NCBI RefSeq assembly: GCF_000305775.1 | Contig: NC_018866.1 | Location: 2,499,001-2,563,000 of the forward strand | Length of the DNA stretch: 64,000 nt | Source of the DNA: Dehalobacter sp. DCA | GTDB lineage: Bacteria > Bacillota > Desulfitobacteriia > Desulfitobacteriales > Syntrophobotulaceae | Direction: 5' to 3' | Shown: positions 9,778 through 17,731 of the stretch, piece after piece | Layout of the letters: each line of letters begins with the position of its first letter | Position numbering within the stretch: the stretch's first letter is position 1 | Translations under genes and position numbers: made by a program | The notes under the pieces: model-generated | What the model was told of the DNA's origin: nothing | The model's database searches: none | The model's input: the letters and a program-made list of their open reading frames with translations, nothing else

Positions 9778-10005
9778 TTACTCAGATGCCTTCATAACTG
9801 TTGTACCCGGCACGACCTCCATAATATCAGCAATATCGCAGTCGAGAGCCCTGCAGATCTTCAGCAGGACGTCTGTCGTGATGTTCTCACATTTTCCAAG
9901 TTTCGCCATAGAGGTAGTGCTGATCCCGGATGCTTGCTTAAGGTCCTGTTTATTCATACCCTTATCGATTAGCAGCTTCCAAAGCTTGTTATAACTGATA
10001 GCCAT
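9778..10005 (-). CDS. XRE-family (Cro/CI-type) regulator
   Basis: This 75-aa protein is a single helix-turn-helix domain with the pattern KQDLKQASGISTTSMAKLGK, ending near ALDCDIADIMEV as in small Cro-like repressors. GAGGTG sits upstream of the ATG. It is the promoter-proximal gene of the minus-strand phosphorothioate-type operon, 56 bp before the PP-loop gene, and faces away from a small plus-strand gene. It most likely controls this island. No operator palindrome could be pinned down in the intergenic region. Confidence 0.85.
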   Translation of the reverse strand: MAISYNKLWKLLIDKGMNKQDLKQASGISTTSMAKLGKCENITTDVLLKICRALDCDIADIMEVVPGTTVMKASE

Positions 10006-10214
10006 AATGACACCTCACCTCTGGAGAGTCGGATACTGTGTGTGTTTACTCATATTATATAGCTTCTTGGAAGGTCATACAACGAAATTTGCGTGTTCGC
10101 AAATATTTTCTTCGAAGTTAAATACACGCTGCCCGCTCTGAACTTCATTACTTACCATATGTTATGACACGGAACCAAGAAGAAATTTCTCAATGAAAAT
10201 CGTGGAGACTGGCC

Positions 10215-10391
10215 ATGACGCAGAACCGTTCATTTAAAGATTATGTTGCAACTCGTTTTTATCACAAGCTGTACGATGCTGTATCTAAATATCTGGAACA
10301 GAATCATCAGGTTCTTGATGTTTCCTCAAGACGAGAGCGCCAAATTAGTAAGATTACAAAAACCTCTGTGTTAATGTTAAGTACCAATTAG
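10215..10391 (+). CDS. Small basic hypothetical protein, possibly a gene remnant
   Basis: A 58-aa open frame starts with MTQNRSFKDYVATRFYHKL and ends at TAG. A purine-rich stretch (GTGGAGA) precedes the ATG. The amphipathic, aromatic N-terminus looks like a real protein, but the basic C-terminal tail could be read-through after a break, so the gene may be the 5' end of something larger. It is transcribed away from the XRE gene. I do not recognise the family. Confidence 0.4.
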   Translation: MTQNRSFKDYVATRFYHKLYDAVSKYLEQNHQVLDVSSRRERQISKITKTSVLMLSTN

Positions 10392-10430
10392 TAAAGATCT
10401 TTTATTGAATAATCCTCCAGCGAGTAAGTA

Positions 10431-10466
10431 AGCAAGCAGATTAATGCTTAAATTAATCTGCTTGCT
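10431..10466. terminator. Perfect 15-bp inverted repeat, probable terminator
   Basis: AGCAAGCAGATTAAT is mirrored exactly by ATTAATCTGCTTGCT around a six-base loop. It lies between the small plus-strand gene and the end of the DUF3892 gene and could serve either. There is no long T-run, so termination efficiency is uncertain. Confidence 0.5.
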
Positions 10467-10480
10467 ACTAACTGCTTTTC

Positions 10481-10756
10481 TTATTCTCTTGGAAGATTCA
10501 ATAAATTGTCTTTTGTGGTATAGTCCGGCGTTGACTTTACATACTTTTCACCATTAACACTTGTAGCATGTACCACATTAGGGTACGGGGTAATATTTAC
10601 TTGTAAAGTTCCAGGGTGCTCTTTAACATAATCATGCACTGCAGCTTTCGTGTAATATCCATCCTGAGTACTACCCGTAATATAGATGGAATCAATTTCG
10701 AGTAAATTATTGGATGTACCACATCCAGTCTTCATTTTAATTTTCGTAGCTCTCAT
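10481..10756 (-). CDS. DUF3892 family protein
   Basis: A small protein of about 91 aa with the DUF3892 pattern: a beta-rich N-terminus, KAAVHDYVKEHPGTLQVN, then VNGEKYVKSTPD near the C-terminus. The start chosen is the ATG at 10756 (MRATKIK), which has GAGGT six bases upstream; a longer frame exists but lacks a ribosome-binding site. The function of DUF3892 is unknown. It follows the internal-repeat protein in the same direction and may share its transcript. Confidence 0.75.
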   Translation of the reverse strand: MRATKIKMKTGCGTSNNLLEIDSIYITGSTQDGYYTKAAVHDYVKEHPGTLQVNITPYPNVVHATSVNGEKYVKSTPDYTTKDNLLNLPRE

Positions 10757-10791
10757 AAGGTTACCTCTACTTTCAATCAATTCCTATTCAT

Positions 10792-11034
10792 TCATCTTTC
10801 CTTTTCTGCCTGAGAGAGGACACTTCCAGCAAGTGATTTTGTCAGATCATTGTATTTACTGCTCTGAAGAACTTTCGAAGCAATGTCTTCCATTTTGGAA
10901 CTTGTTTGATTATCTTTGGCAATTTGTGAAAGAACGCTGCCTGCTAAAGTCTTCTGAATATCTGATGCTTCTGGATTAGCTAATATTTTTGCCGCTTTTG
11001 ATGCCATACTTTTAGATGTTGATTTTGGGTTCAT
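10792..11034 (-). CDS. Small hypothetical protein with two internal repeats
   Basis: The 80-aa protein has a perfect AAAGGAGG site. It contains two copies of a 30-residue unit ending in KTLAGSVLSQ and KSLAGSVLSQ, each starting with a helix of the type ASKxxxxL. The composition is Ala/Ser/Lys rich with no cysteine or membrane segment. I do not recognise a function; the duplication suggests a small helical-repeat protein. It lies between the ImmA/IrrE cassette and DUF3892. Confidence 0.7.
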   Translation of the reverse strand: MNPKSTSKSMASKAAKILANPEASDIQKTLAGSVLSQIAKDNQTSSKMEDIASKVLQSSKYNDLTKSLAGSVLSQAEKER

Positions 11035-11061
11035 ATCTTTACCCTCCTTTCTTTAATATAT

Positions 11062-11090
11062 AAACGGCAACCGAAGTCCGGCTGCCGTTT
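11062..11090 (-). terminator. Terminator after ImmA/IrrE gene
   Basis: On the minus strand AAACGGCA pairs with TGCCGTTT around a G/C-rich loop, followed by an AT-rich tail. It overlaps the stop codon of the ImmA/IrrE gene and ends the sigma/ImmA cassette. Confidence 0.6.
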
Positions 11091-11868
11091 AGTAATCATC
11101 ATCCTCTAATCTAACTATTGATAATTTCATGTCTAACTTTGAGAAATACCACGTTTGCTCATAACAGCGAGTATCTTGTGAATAAGTACTATCTTCAAAC
11201 CAGGCATTTGGGTCAACATAGCCCTCCTGTCTCATTTTATCTACATTCGTAATGTAGGATAAAGTATTATTACTGATCTTTCCGTTTTTCAATATCGACC
11301 TGCATTCAGGAGATTTCACTACCCTTTGAATTATATTATTTTTTTGGCTAATTAACGCAACATTTTCGTCACTTAATTCAATCATCCTGATAATTGCAGA
11401 TGTCAGCGAAATTTCATACTGCTCGGATAGTTCCTGCGCAATATCTAGGGAGATATCTCTTGTCCTCAATTTGTTTAGAACAATATTCCTTGGCAAAAGA
11501 AGTTGAGCGGCAAATTGATTTGCTTCTCTCTCCTTAGTTTTGGTATTTATCCCCATATTGAAATCTTCTTTCCGGCAGAAATGAACTCCATGGTGAATAA
11601 ACAAATGACCGATTTCATGAGCGATAGTAAAACGTTTTTGATTATTATTGTAAATATCCGGAGAAATGACAATAAGCTTTTTTAATCCCTTAACTTTACA
11701 AGCTCCTAAGATACCTTCTTGTATAGGGGCTTGTTTCAAATGGATATCAAGTGCATTGATAACATTATCCAAATCTAGAGCTGAATTATCGTTAATTCCT
11801 AGTTCTTTACGCAAATCATCCGCATACCATTCAGGATTTCTTCTTTCATAAAAGAAGGATTTATTCAT
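11089..11868 (-). CDS. ImmA/IrrE family metalloprotease
   Basis: About 259 aa. The zinc site is FTIAHEIGHLFIHH, which contains HExxH, and REANQFAAQLLLP follows about 30 residues later, as in ImmA and IrrE. The start is taken at 11868 (MNKSFFYERR), where ATGAATAA overlaps the end of the previous gene. The longer frame would run through the whole upstream gene. These proteases cleave repressors or anti-sigma-like proteins in response to DNA damage or mobile-element signals. Here it follows a sigma factor and a small acidic protein, so the acidic protein is an obvious candidate substrate. Confidence 0.85.
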   Translation of the reverse strand: MNKSFFYERRNPEWYADDLRKELGINDNSALDLDNVINALDIHLKQAPIQEGILGACKVKGLKKLIVISPDIYNNNQKRFTIAHEIGHLFIHHGVHFCRKEDFNMGINTKTKEREANQFAAQLLLPRNIVLNKLRTRDISLDIAQELSEQYEISLTSAIIRMIELSDENVALISQKNNIIQRVVKSPECRSILKNGKISNNTLSYITNVDKMRQEGYVDPNAWFEDSTYSQDTRCYEQTWYFSKLDMKLSIVRLEDDDY

Positions 11869-12187
11869 CACTAAATTCCTCATTAAATAGCTCATCAATA
11901 ATTCTCTGAGCATCATCGTTTCCGTCAGAATCCTTACGGTCTTTTCTAAAATCAGCAGCTTGGGGCAATGAATATAACTGTTCCTTATAGTCATTAATTT
12001 TTTTAAAAACAGCATCAAATTCTTGAGTATAAGGTACGGAGATAGTCATATTAATTATTTTAGATAATTCCTTAAATTCTTCAATATCATCTTGAGCCAA
12101 ATTTTCGTAAAAATAATTATAATCTATGTCTTGTCCTGAAGTTATTTTATCAGTGTAAATGACAAGAGCTTCATCTAAACTAATCAT
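11861..12187 (-). CDS. Acidic small protein between sigma factor and ImmA/IrrE
   Basis: A 108-aa protein starting at MISLDEALVIY; GGGAGGT lies just upstream, which favours this start over a longer one. It is acidic and helical with a charged tail rich in Asp and Glu (FRKDRKDSDGND, then EELFNEEFSDE-like). No known domain is recognised. Its place between a sigma factor and an ImmA/IrrE protease, with an 8-bp overlap with the latter, suggests it is a regulator such as an anti-sigma or antirepressor that the protease degrades. This role is inference only. Confidence 0.65.
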   Translation of the reverse strand: MISLDEALVIYTDKITSGQDIDYNYFYENLAQDDIEEFKELSKIINMTISVPYTQEFDAVFKKINDYKEQLYSLPQAADFRKDRKDSDGNDDAQRIIDELFNEEFSDE

Positions 12188-12241
12188 CAGAATTACCTCC
12201 CTGTAAGTTAATGTCATGAAGCTTATCAATTCGTCGCACTC

Positions 12242-12814
12242 TTATAACTTTTCTTTTAAAATTTTTCTTAGTGATTTCAATGCCCGGCTATACAATGAAT
12301 ATATTGCTGACTCACTCTTCTTGGATATTTCTGATATTTGTTCAAAAGATACTTTGTTAAATAGTCTTAATTGAATAATTTGTTGATGTTCGGGGGAGAG
12401 TTGGTTAATAGCTGCAATAATAGCATCATGAATTTCTTTGTTGAGGATAACAAACAATGGATCTACGCTAAATAAGGAAATAATATGGTCAAACTCGGCA
12501 TCCGGCATGTCTTCAAGCAAAGTATTTTTGGTTTTTTTCCTAAGTTGTTCCATAATAACAAACTTAGCAATACCGATAACCCAGCTGGCAAATTCCGATG
12601 AACCATCATAGCGCTCTAATTTTTCTATACTCCTTTTCAAAGACTCCATAATGATATCGTCTATATCATGGCTATCCAAGGCGCTTCCTTTAGTCCGGGA
12701 TACCACATATTTCTTTAAAAGTGGTAATGTTTTTGAATATAATTTTTGACCTGCTGCCTCATCTCTGCATAAATATTGATGTACAAGTTGATAGTCTTCT
12801 GAATGTTTACGCAT
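12242..12814 (-). CDS. Sigma-70 family RNA polymerase sigma factor
   Basis: About 190 aa. Region 2 is visible as DIDDIIMESLKRSIEKL with ASWVIGIAKFVIMEQLRKK. Region 4 is QLSPEHQQIIQLRLFN followed by the helix-turn-helix SFEQISEISKKSESAIYSL. The start is the ATG at 12814, with GGGGGTAGG five bases upstream; a TTG five codons earlier is less likely. Region 3 is absent, as in ECF-type factors. It is the first gene of a three-gene cassette with the acidic protein and the protease and probably directs transcription of its own or nearby accessory genes. Confidence 0.85.
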   Translation of the reverse strand: MRKHSEDYQLVHQYLCRDEAAGQKLYSKTLPLLKKYVVSRTKGSALDSHDIDDIIMESLKRSIEKLERYDGSSEFASWVIGIAKFVIMEQLRKKTKNTLLEDMPDAEFDHIISLFSVDPLFVILNKEIHDAIIAAINQLSPEHQQIIQLRLFNKVSFEQISEISKKSESAIYSLYSRALKSLRKILKEKL

Positions 12815-12870
12815 ATAGCCTACCCCCAAGCTTTAAAATCTTATAAATGTTTATCTTTCCTTACTTATTC

Positions 12871-13019
12871 TCATTCTGACACATCAGATTCGTCGGTCCC
12901 ATTACTGTCTACAGTTTTTGTTGTTTTATCCGACGGATAACCGTATTTCTTCTGCAGCCGCTTTATAGTCATGTTAATTTTGGTCTGAAAATTATCACGA
13001 ATGCCCCAATACAAAAAAT
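12871..13019 (-). pseudogene. Remnant of type I restriction enzyme HsdR, C-terminal tail
   Basis: Reading the minus strand gives an open segment of about 48 codons ending in TGA, with WGIRDNFQTKINMTIKRL and then LQKKYGYPSDK. This matches the conserved end of HsdR subunits, in which a helical segment is followed by (R/K)KYGYPPDK. Nothing upstream continues the gene; a NUDIX gene starts there instead. It is a relic of a deleted type I restriction-modification locus. Confidence 0.55.
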
Positions 13020-13020
13020 A

Positions 13021-13479
13021 TTAGAAATTAACACCGTGTACGCTATTGAAATTGTTTTCAGTATTTATAATATGATCGCTCCCCAACCTCTCCACCACCT
13101 CAACATCCACCGGACAAAACGTATATAGTCCCAATTCCTCCGCCCTCAACCACCGTATATTCCGGTGAACCATTCTTTCCAGCTCCCCCTCAATAATCCG
13201 GCTCTCAAAGAAAGTAAAGCACATCTCATTATCCCCATAAGTATACCGACTCTCCGCAAACACCTCATCAACCTGTATCGTCACGCCCAGCTCCTCCTGA
13301 CATTCCCGAACCAGACATTCTTCCAAGCTTTCCCCTTCTTCCTGCTTCCCACCCGGAAACTCCCAAAGCATCGGACAGCTTCCCGTATTATCCCGCTGAC
13401 AAATTAAAATCTTATCATCCTGCCTTATGATGGCTGCGGTGACTTGCGTTACTATTTTCTGATCCATCATTTCGTCCAT
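13021..13479 (-). CDS. NUDIX hydrolase (MutT-like), copy 1
   Basis: About 152 aa with a perfect Nudix box: GGKQEEGESLEECL followed by VRECQEELGV. The N-terminal TQVTAAIIRQDDKILICQR and LWEFPGG are typical of 8-oxo-dGTP-type hydrolases that clean nucleotide pools, although the exact substrate is unknown. Several ATG codons lie close together; 13479 was chosen because the preceding GTGGGTTGAG aligns with the start of the paralogue at 18270. The C-terminus has an extra tail of about 17 residues (INTENNFNSVHGVNF) that the paralogue lacks, probably added by a recombination that also left the HsdR relic next door. Confidence 0.85.
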   Translation of the reverse strand: MDEMMDQKIVTQVTAAIIRQDDKILICQRDNTGSCPMLWEFPGGKQEEGESLEECLVRECQEELGVTIQVDEVFAESRYTYGDNEMCFTFFESRIIEGELERMVHRNIRWLRAEELGLYTFCPVDVEVVERLGSDHIINTENNFNSVHGVNF

Positions 13480-13535
13480 CATCTCAACCCACAATTAATT
13501 TATTGGTTTTCTTAATAAACTTCGCTGGTATCGGC

Positions 13536-13814
13536 TCATGTAGCTGCCAGATAATATTCATCGGCGGCTGCCTTCATGTTTGACATAATCGGGTAGCCCC
13601 AGTAACGTATACGGTGCTGCCCCGGTGGCATCCGTTTTATATTCCAGTACAAATAGCAGTACCTTGCTGCCGTTTGCTTAATGATGGATATAACGCTGAC
13701 CCGTTGGCGAATCTTCCGATGTCGTGCTCTGGCTCTAGGCCTAAATAATCGGTAGACAAAAACAAGGATAATAAATAACCATAGGTATCAGAAATTGATA
13801 AAGATTGAGGCCAT
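13536..13814 (-). pseudogene. Small membrane protein gene interrupted by an in-frame TGA
   Basis: ATG at 13814 has AGGAG six bases upstream. The frame is open for 92 codons except for a TGA at codon 9. The first codons read MASIFINF, and after the TGA come YLWLFIILVFVYRLF, a membrane helix, and a strongly basic segment (RPRARARHRKIRQR). The tail ends KAAADEYYLAAT. Because helix and frame continue smoothly across the stop, it is probably a nonsense mutation, a read error or, least likely, recoding. Confidence 0.4.
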
Positions 13815-14144
13815 GCTTTTCTCCTAATTATCGACTTCATTTTCTATCTAGTTTGGTTGAATTCACCATATGAGATATAATTCTCCTTATTTCCTTCAGT
13901 TCCTGTTTATTTTTCCCATTAAAATAAAAACGAAATAACGAGTTTTCTTGTAAGTCTTAGTAAACCACCACAAAACCACAAACTGATTACTCCTAGGCAT
14001 CATTAAATTACCTCAGGGGTTATATTCCTGCAAATCTATATTTTTTGTTCATAGTTCCTGATAAAATCATGCCAAATGAGAGTAATTTTGTTCTTATCTA
14101 AGGGCTTTTTTCTTTATTTAGAACAATTTTGTGAGGTGTCCTTT
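13815..14144. other. 330-bp AT-rich intergenic region
   Basis: No gene, strong hairpin or repeat is evident. It separates the interrupted minus-strand membrane gene from the plus-strand SLOG gene and must contain both promoters; none is clear enough to mark. Confidence 0.4.
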
Positions 14145-14666
14145 ATGATTCATCCAAAAACCTGCGGCTTCACCGGCTATCGTCCATCTAAGCTCCCTTC
14201 CCCCAACAATAAAAAGCATCCCGCCTGCCTGCGTTTAAAAGCTTTAATCCACGACACTGTCGAAGTAGCCATTCATGACGGCTACACCCACTTCATCTGT
14301 GGCTTTGCTCTGGGTTCGGATACTTATTTCGCGGAAGCGGTTCTAACATTACGCGCGGTTTATCCTCAGATCACCCTGGAAGCAACCCTTGCTTGCGAAG
14401 CCCAGGCGGAAAACTGGGCACAGAAAGACCGGGACAGGTTCTATGACCTCTTATCCCGGTGTGATGTCGAGACCTATATCAGCCGTAAGTATTATCCGCG
14501 CTGTTATCTGGACCGGAATCGCTATATCGTCGACCACTCGCGGCGGCTGATCGCGGTGTTCGACGGGAAACTTGGAGGAACGATGTATACCGTGAACCGA
14601 GCCCAAGCCAAAAAGATCGAATTAGTCATCATTGATCCGAATTCCTATGCCGTGAGTAACATTTAA
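14145..14666 (+). CDS. SLOG-family protein (DUF1273/YpsA-like)
   Basis: A 173-aa protein starting at MIHPKTCGFTGYRPSKL, with GAGGTG upstream; a longer frame begins at 14076 without such a site. CGFTGYRP at the N-terminus, FICGFALGSDTYFAE in the middle and LIAVFDGKLGGT near the end form the Rossmann-like nucleotide-binding pocket of the SLOG superfamily. Members bind nucleotide-derived ligands, and some act in stress or phage-defence signalling. The true ligand here is unknown. It stands alone and ends in a strong terminator. Confidence 0.8.
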   Translation: MIHPKTCGFTGYRPSKLPSPNNKKHPACLRLKALIHDTVEVAIHDGYTHFICGFALGSDTYFAEAVLTLRAVYPQITLEATLACEAQAENWAQKDRDRFYDLLSRCDVETYISRKYYPRCYLDRNRYIVDHSRRLIAVFDGKLGGTMYTVNRAQAKKIELVIIDPNSYAVSNI

Positions 14667-14720
14667 GCCGGACAAGGCATATATTGTATTGGAATCGAAA
14701 ATATCATCCGTTTCCGTATA

Positions 14721-14757
14721 AGCAGAAGCCCGGTTTGTCGCTGACCGGGCTTCTGCT
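14721..14757 (+). terminator. Rho-independent terminator after SLOG gene
   Basis: AGCAGAAGCCCGGT pairs perfectly with ACCGGGCTTCTGCT across a nine-base loop and is followed by TTTT. Confidence 0.85.
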
Positions 14758-14950
14758 TTTTGACTTGCCATTTATATCGCCGAATATATCGCTTAATATA
14801 TCGCCAGTTTTCTTGATAAATTCTTCTTAAAATTATAATTGCTGTCAAGGAAAGAACGAAATCTTGCTCAGTTTAAAATTCTGGGTAAAGAAGGTTAATG
14901 GATCATTTTGGTGAATTTAATATTATATTCCATTCCAGCGGAGGTAAAAA

Positions 14951-15886
14951 ATGTTTATTGAAAAATATGATATCATTATTATCGGAGCTGGGCCGGCAGG
15001 GCTGATTTGTGGCAGGACTTTGGCATTAGCTCATAAAAAATGCTTGATTCTAGAAAAGAAGCTTAATTTGCACGGGAAGGTATGCGGAGATGGAATCTCC
15101 AGCAGATGTGTCAAGGTGTTGGAAGCATTGAATATTTCACCGGAACTGTTAATTCGAGCAGGCGGTCATCCTGTACACTACAATATAGCGATACATCCAA
15201 ACACGATCCATAAGTCAAAAGATCAGGAAAACGAGGCAAGTGCTGAATATGGTATTGGGTTATCCAGAGATACGCTAGCCGATATTTTACTGGAGCAAGC
15301 TGTGAAGGCAGGATGTGAAATCAGATTCGGTGCAGATGGCATGGAAATCAGTCACACAGACGACGGGTATTTTTGGGGTAATGCTTGGGGACGGGATATT
15401 GTTATTGCGGCAGGAGCTGCTACTGGATATAAAATTCATCGCCAAATGGGTAAAGGGAGTCATAACCTTAAATATTTACCCGCTGGAATATCCAGCAGGG
15501 TTGTTGCCAATACGGATTTGTCGGACGATGCCTTTTATTTTGTATTTGATTCAGAGGAGCAATTTGCAGGGTACTCCTGGGCATTTCCGCTTGGAAACCG
15601 CTTATGGAATATTGGTTCTTGGAGCAATCAAAAGGCAGTCAATTTAAAAGCCCAATATAGCACTTTTATGAAAGGTTTTGTGGCACAAAATTTTAACATC
15701 TTGTCTTATGACAGGGTTGCAAAAGGTGGAATCATTGGTGCGGTCCCCCCCAATTTGGAGATCGAAGTCAATGATCTATGCATTGGAGATTGTGCTTTTT
15801 GTACCGATTTCATGACTGGAGAAGGAATATCTTATGCGATGATTTCAGGATATAAACGGGCCATCGACCTGCTTCAACAGGATTGA
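14951..15886 (+). CDS. FAD-dependent oxidoreductase, geranylgeranyl reductase family
   Basis: The 311-aa protein opens with IIIIGAGPAGLICG, the GxGxxG dinucleotide site at residues 12-17, followed by a KVCGDGIS motif. Near the end CIGDCAFCTDFMTGEGI matches the second FAD-contact motif (GDAAG..P.TGEGI) of the geranylgeranyl reductase family. GGAGGT precedes the ATG. These enzymes reduce isoprenoid double bonds or related polyenes; members in Firmicutes are mostly uncharacterised. It is monocistronic and lies between a terminator and a convergent lipoprotein gene. Confidence 0.8.
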   Translation: MFIEKYDIIIIGAGPAGLICGRTLALAHKKCLILEKKLNLHGKVCGDGISSRCVKVLEALNISPELLIRAGGHPVHYNIAIHPNTIHKSKDQENEASAEYGIGLSRDTLADILLEQAVKAGCEIRFGADGMEISHTDDGYFWGNAWGRDIVIAAGAATGYKIHRQMGKGSHNLKYLPAGISSRVVANTDLSDDAFYFVFDSEEQFAGYSWAFPLGNRLWNIGSWSNQKAVNLKAQYSTFMKGFVAQNFNILSYDRVAKGGIIGAVPPNLEIEVNDLCIGDCAFCTDFMTGEGISYAMISGYKRAIDLLQQD

Positions 15887-15995
15887 TGACGGGTTAAGGG
15901 CTATTGCACAACAAACTGACTAGTTCTTATTTATATACCTGATCAACGTTCGGCAATACATATATAAAAGGAAATAGACCGCCAATCTGCAACTG

Positions 15996-16877
15996 TTAAT
16001 ACAGATAGATATCCGACGGCGCGTGCTGAGAGGCCGCCTGCTTATTCTTGGGGCTTTTGCTGCAGGACATATAAGTGAAATAAAGTTCTCCTTCCGGGTC
16101 GTTTACCGCAAATTCAATCTTCCATTCGCAGCCCAATTCCAGAATCAAACTCGGATTTTTTAATATCAAACTGTCTTGCACCTGCCAAAAGGTAAGTCCC
16201 TTATTTTCTTCGTTTTTCATTTCTGTCCAAACTGCTTTGCCGTTTTTCGAATAACCTTCCTCGGCAGGGTCACTGTCCAGTTCATGAAAAAAGTAGCCTC
16301 TGATCGTCGCCTCCCATTTATCCGGCCCTCGTTCGGTCTTGCCCTTGTTTTTGAGTCCGGTCAATTCATAGATCGCCCAGCCGTGCGCATCAGAACCGTA
16401 TCTAATGGTATACTTGCCATCCTCATAAATAAGCTCTGTTCCATCTTTTTGCGTATCAATTACCGGCCAGAAGAATCTCGTCACCTGGCGGTCAAAATTC
16501 TCTTCGCTGATAGAACCGTCCACAAAGTCCTCACCGGCATTGAAAATAATATAATGCGTAAGGTCGTCCCATGCCGGCGCTTGGCCGAAGGTAAACTCCG
16601 GCAAGAGTCTCAGCTCATTGCCGTTCTTGGAAAAATAGTCCTGAAAGAACAGCATAAGCTCCGGCGTAATCTTCGTTTCACCGTTTACAATCTGGTTCGT
16701 ATAGAACTCCTGCTGATGCGCGTATCCCGCAGGGCCGCTATCAGCGCCATCCCCGTTTTTAAGCGCTGTTTCCGAATCATACTTCTCCGATATAGGGGAA
16801 GGCGCAGGTGAACAAGCAGACAAAAACAAGAGGATCATGATTAATACCGGGATTATCGCTTTCTTAAAAACCTTCAT
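15996..16877 (-). CDS. Secreted lipoprotein of unknown function
   Basis: About 293 aa. The start at 16877 (MKVFKK) has GAGGTG upstream. A signal peptide ends in the lipobox LFLSAC, so the mature protein is anchored by a lipidated cysteine. The mature part is beta-rich and soluble, with many Trp/Tyr/Gly residues. I recognise no domain. It follows a broken upstream open frame (16898-17065) in what was probably a two-gene unit. Confidence 0.7.
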   Translation of the reverse strand: MKVFKKAIIPVLIMILLFLSACSPAPSPISEKYDSETALKNGDGADSGPAGYAHQQEFYTNQIVNGETKITPELMLFFQDYFSKNGNELRLLPEFTFGQAPAWDDLTHYIIFNAGEDFVDGSISEENFDRQVTRFFWPVIDTQKDGTELIYEDGKYTIRYGSDAHGWAIYELTGLKNKGKTERGPDKWEATIRGYFFHELDSDPAEEGYSKNGKAVWTEMKNEENKGLTFWQVQDSLILKNPSLILELGCEWKIEFAVNDPEGELYFTYMSCSKSPKNKQAASQHAPSDIYLY

Positions 16878-16897
16878 GTTATTCACCTCGCCCATCA

Positions 16898-17065
16898 TCA
16901 CTTAAACAGTTCCCCATATGTCCACTCTTCGCCGGTGAATTCCAGCGTGTATTTAGCTGAGACCGCCTGAGCGTTCTTTTCTTGCAGTAGGTATTCGGCG
17001 TAATCCTGCCAGAGGTTTTCCTGCTTAATCCAAAGGGCTAAAAGTATGCATATATAAATTCCGTA
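16898..17065 (-). pseudogene. C-terminal gene fragment upstream of lipoprotein
   Basis: The minus strand has an open stretch reading LALWIKQENLWQDYAEYL and ending TYGELFK plus TGA, but no start codon with a ribosome-binding site in frame. A stop lies in frame just upstream. The amino-acid pattern looks protein-like (hydrophobic segment followed by a charged helix). It is probably the 3' end of a gene lost by deletion or frameshift. Confidence 0.35.
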
Positions 17066-17202
17066 AATCAACATCTAATTCACTCTACAAAAAAAATGTA
17101 TTCCCAAAATTAAAAATAAAGACCCCACTATGCTGTTTATGGCAGAAGGATATTTCCATTTGGCTAAATTAACTACATTTGTATAATTCTCTACAATCCT
17201 CA

Positions 17203-17370
17203 CTATTCCTGTCCACAAACTGGGCAAGTATGTGAACTGCGGAATTCAGCAATAGGCGAACTTTTATACTCATCCCTAAAGATTTGACGGCTTATTCTGC
17301 CGCACTTAAGGCAAGCCACGGTCGCCACTTTTGAGCCATCTTTACTCGCTAAAAGTACCATAACGGACAT
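17203..17370 (-). CDS. Small zinc-ribbon-like protein
   Basis: A 55-aa protein starting at MSVMVLLASKDG, with GGAGG eight bases before the ATG; a start 11 codons upstream lacks this. ACLKCGRIS and HTCPVCGQE supply two CxxC pairs, enough for one zinc site. It may be a small DNA- or protein-binding ribbon. No family is recognised. Confidence 0.55.
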   Translation of the reverse strand: MSVMVLLASKDGSKVATVACLKCGRISRQIFRDEYKSSPIAEFRSSHTCPVCGQE

Positions 17371-17572
17371 ATCGTGAACCTCCAGTTCTTCTGATTCTAT
17401 CAAGATTAATCCTCATTTTGTGTTGCACTATTAGAAATTTTCTGTGTCAGCCGCTGCTCCTGGCCGAATCCATTCGTAGACTTCGGAAATCTTGAACTTT
17501 CACTGCCGACCGACCTTTTGCGCGGGCATAACTTTTCAATTGTGAAATTTGTTGTTTTTGACGTATATAAGC

Positions 17573-17731
17573 CTACTTTTTTGAAAGTTTTACTCCCCAT
17601 ATATTAATGGCAATCCCAATGATTGGCAAAACCCATATCCACCAAGGCATATTTACAATAATCATTTGAATAGTAAGAAATGTCCAATGAAGAACTTCAC
17701 CCATATCAATATTGAATTTGATAATTATCAC
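17573..17731 (-). CDS. Possible 52-aa single-pass membrane protein
   Basis: A GTG start with AAGGAAAG upstream opens a frame whose middle is MPWWIWVLPIIGIAINIW, a clear membrane helix, ending in VKLSKK. The C-terminal positive charge suggests it faces the cytoplasm. It overlaps an antisense-like frame on the same strand that lacks a good start and is not kept. No family is recognised. Confidence 0.35.
   Translation of the reverse strand: MIIIKFNIDMGEVLHWTFLTIQMIIVNMPWWIWVLPIIGIAINIWGVKLSKK

Noticed and set aside
17406-17600. 64-aa minus-strand frame
   Set aside because: No ribosome-binding site, low-complexity composition and overlap with a better small membrane frame at 17573-17731.
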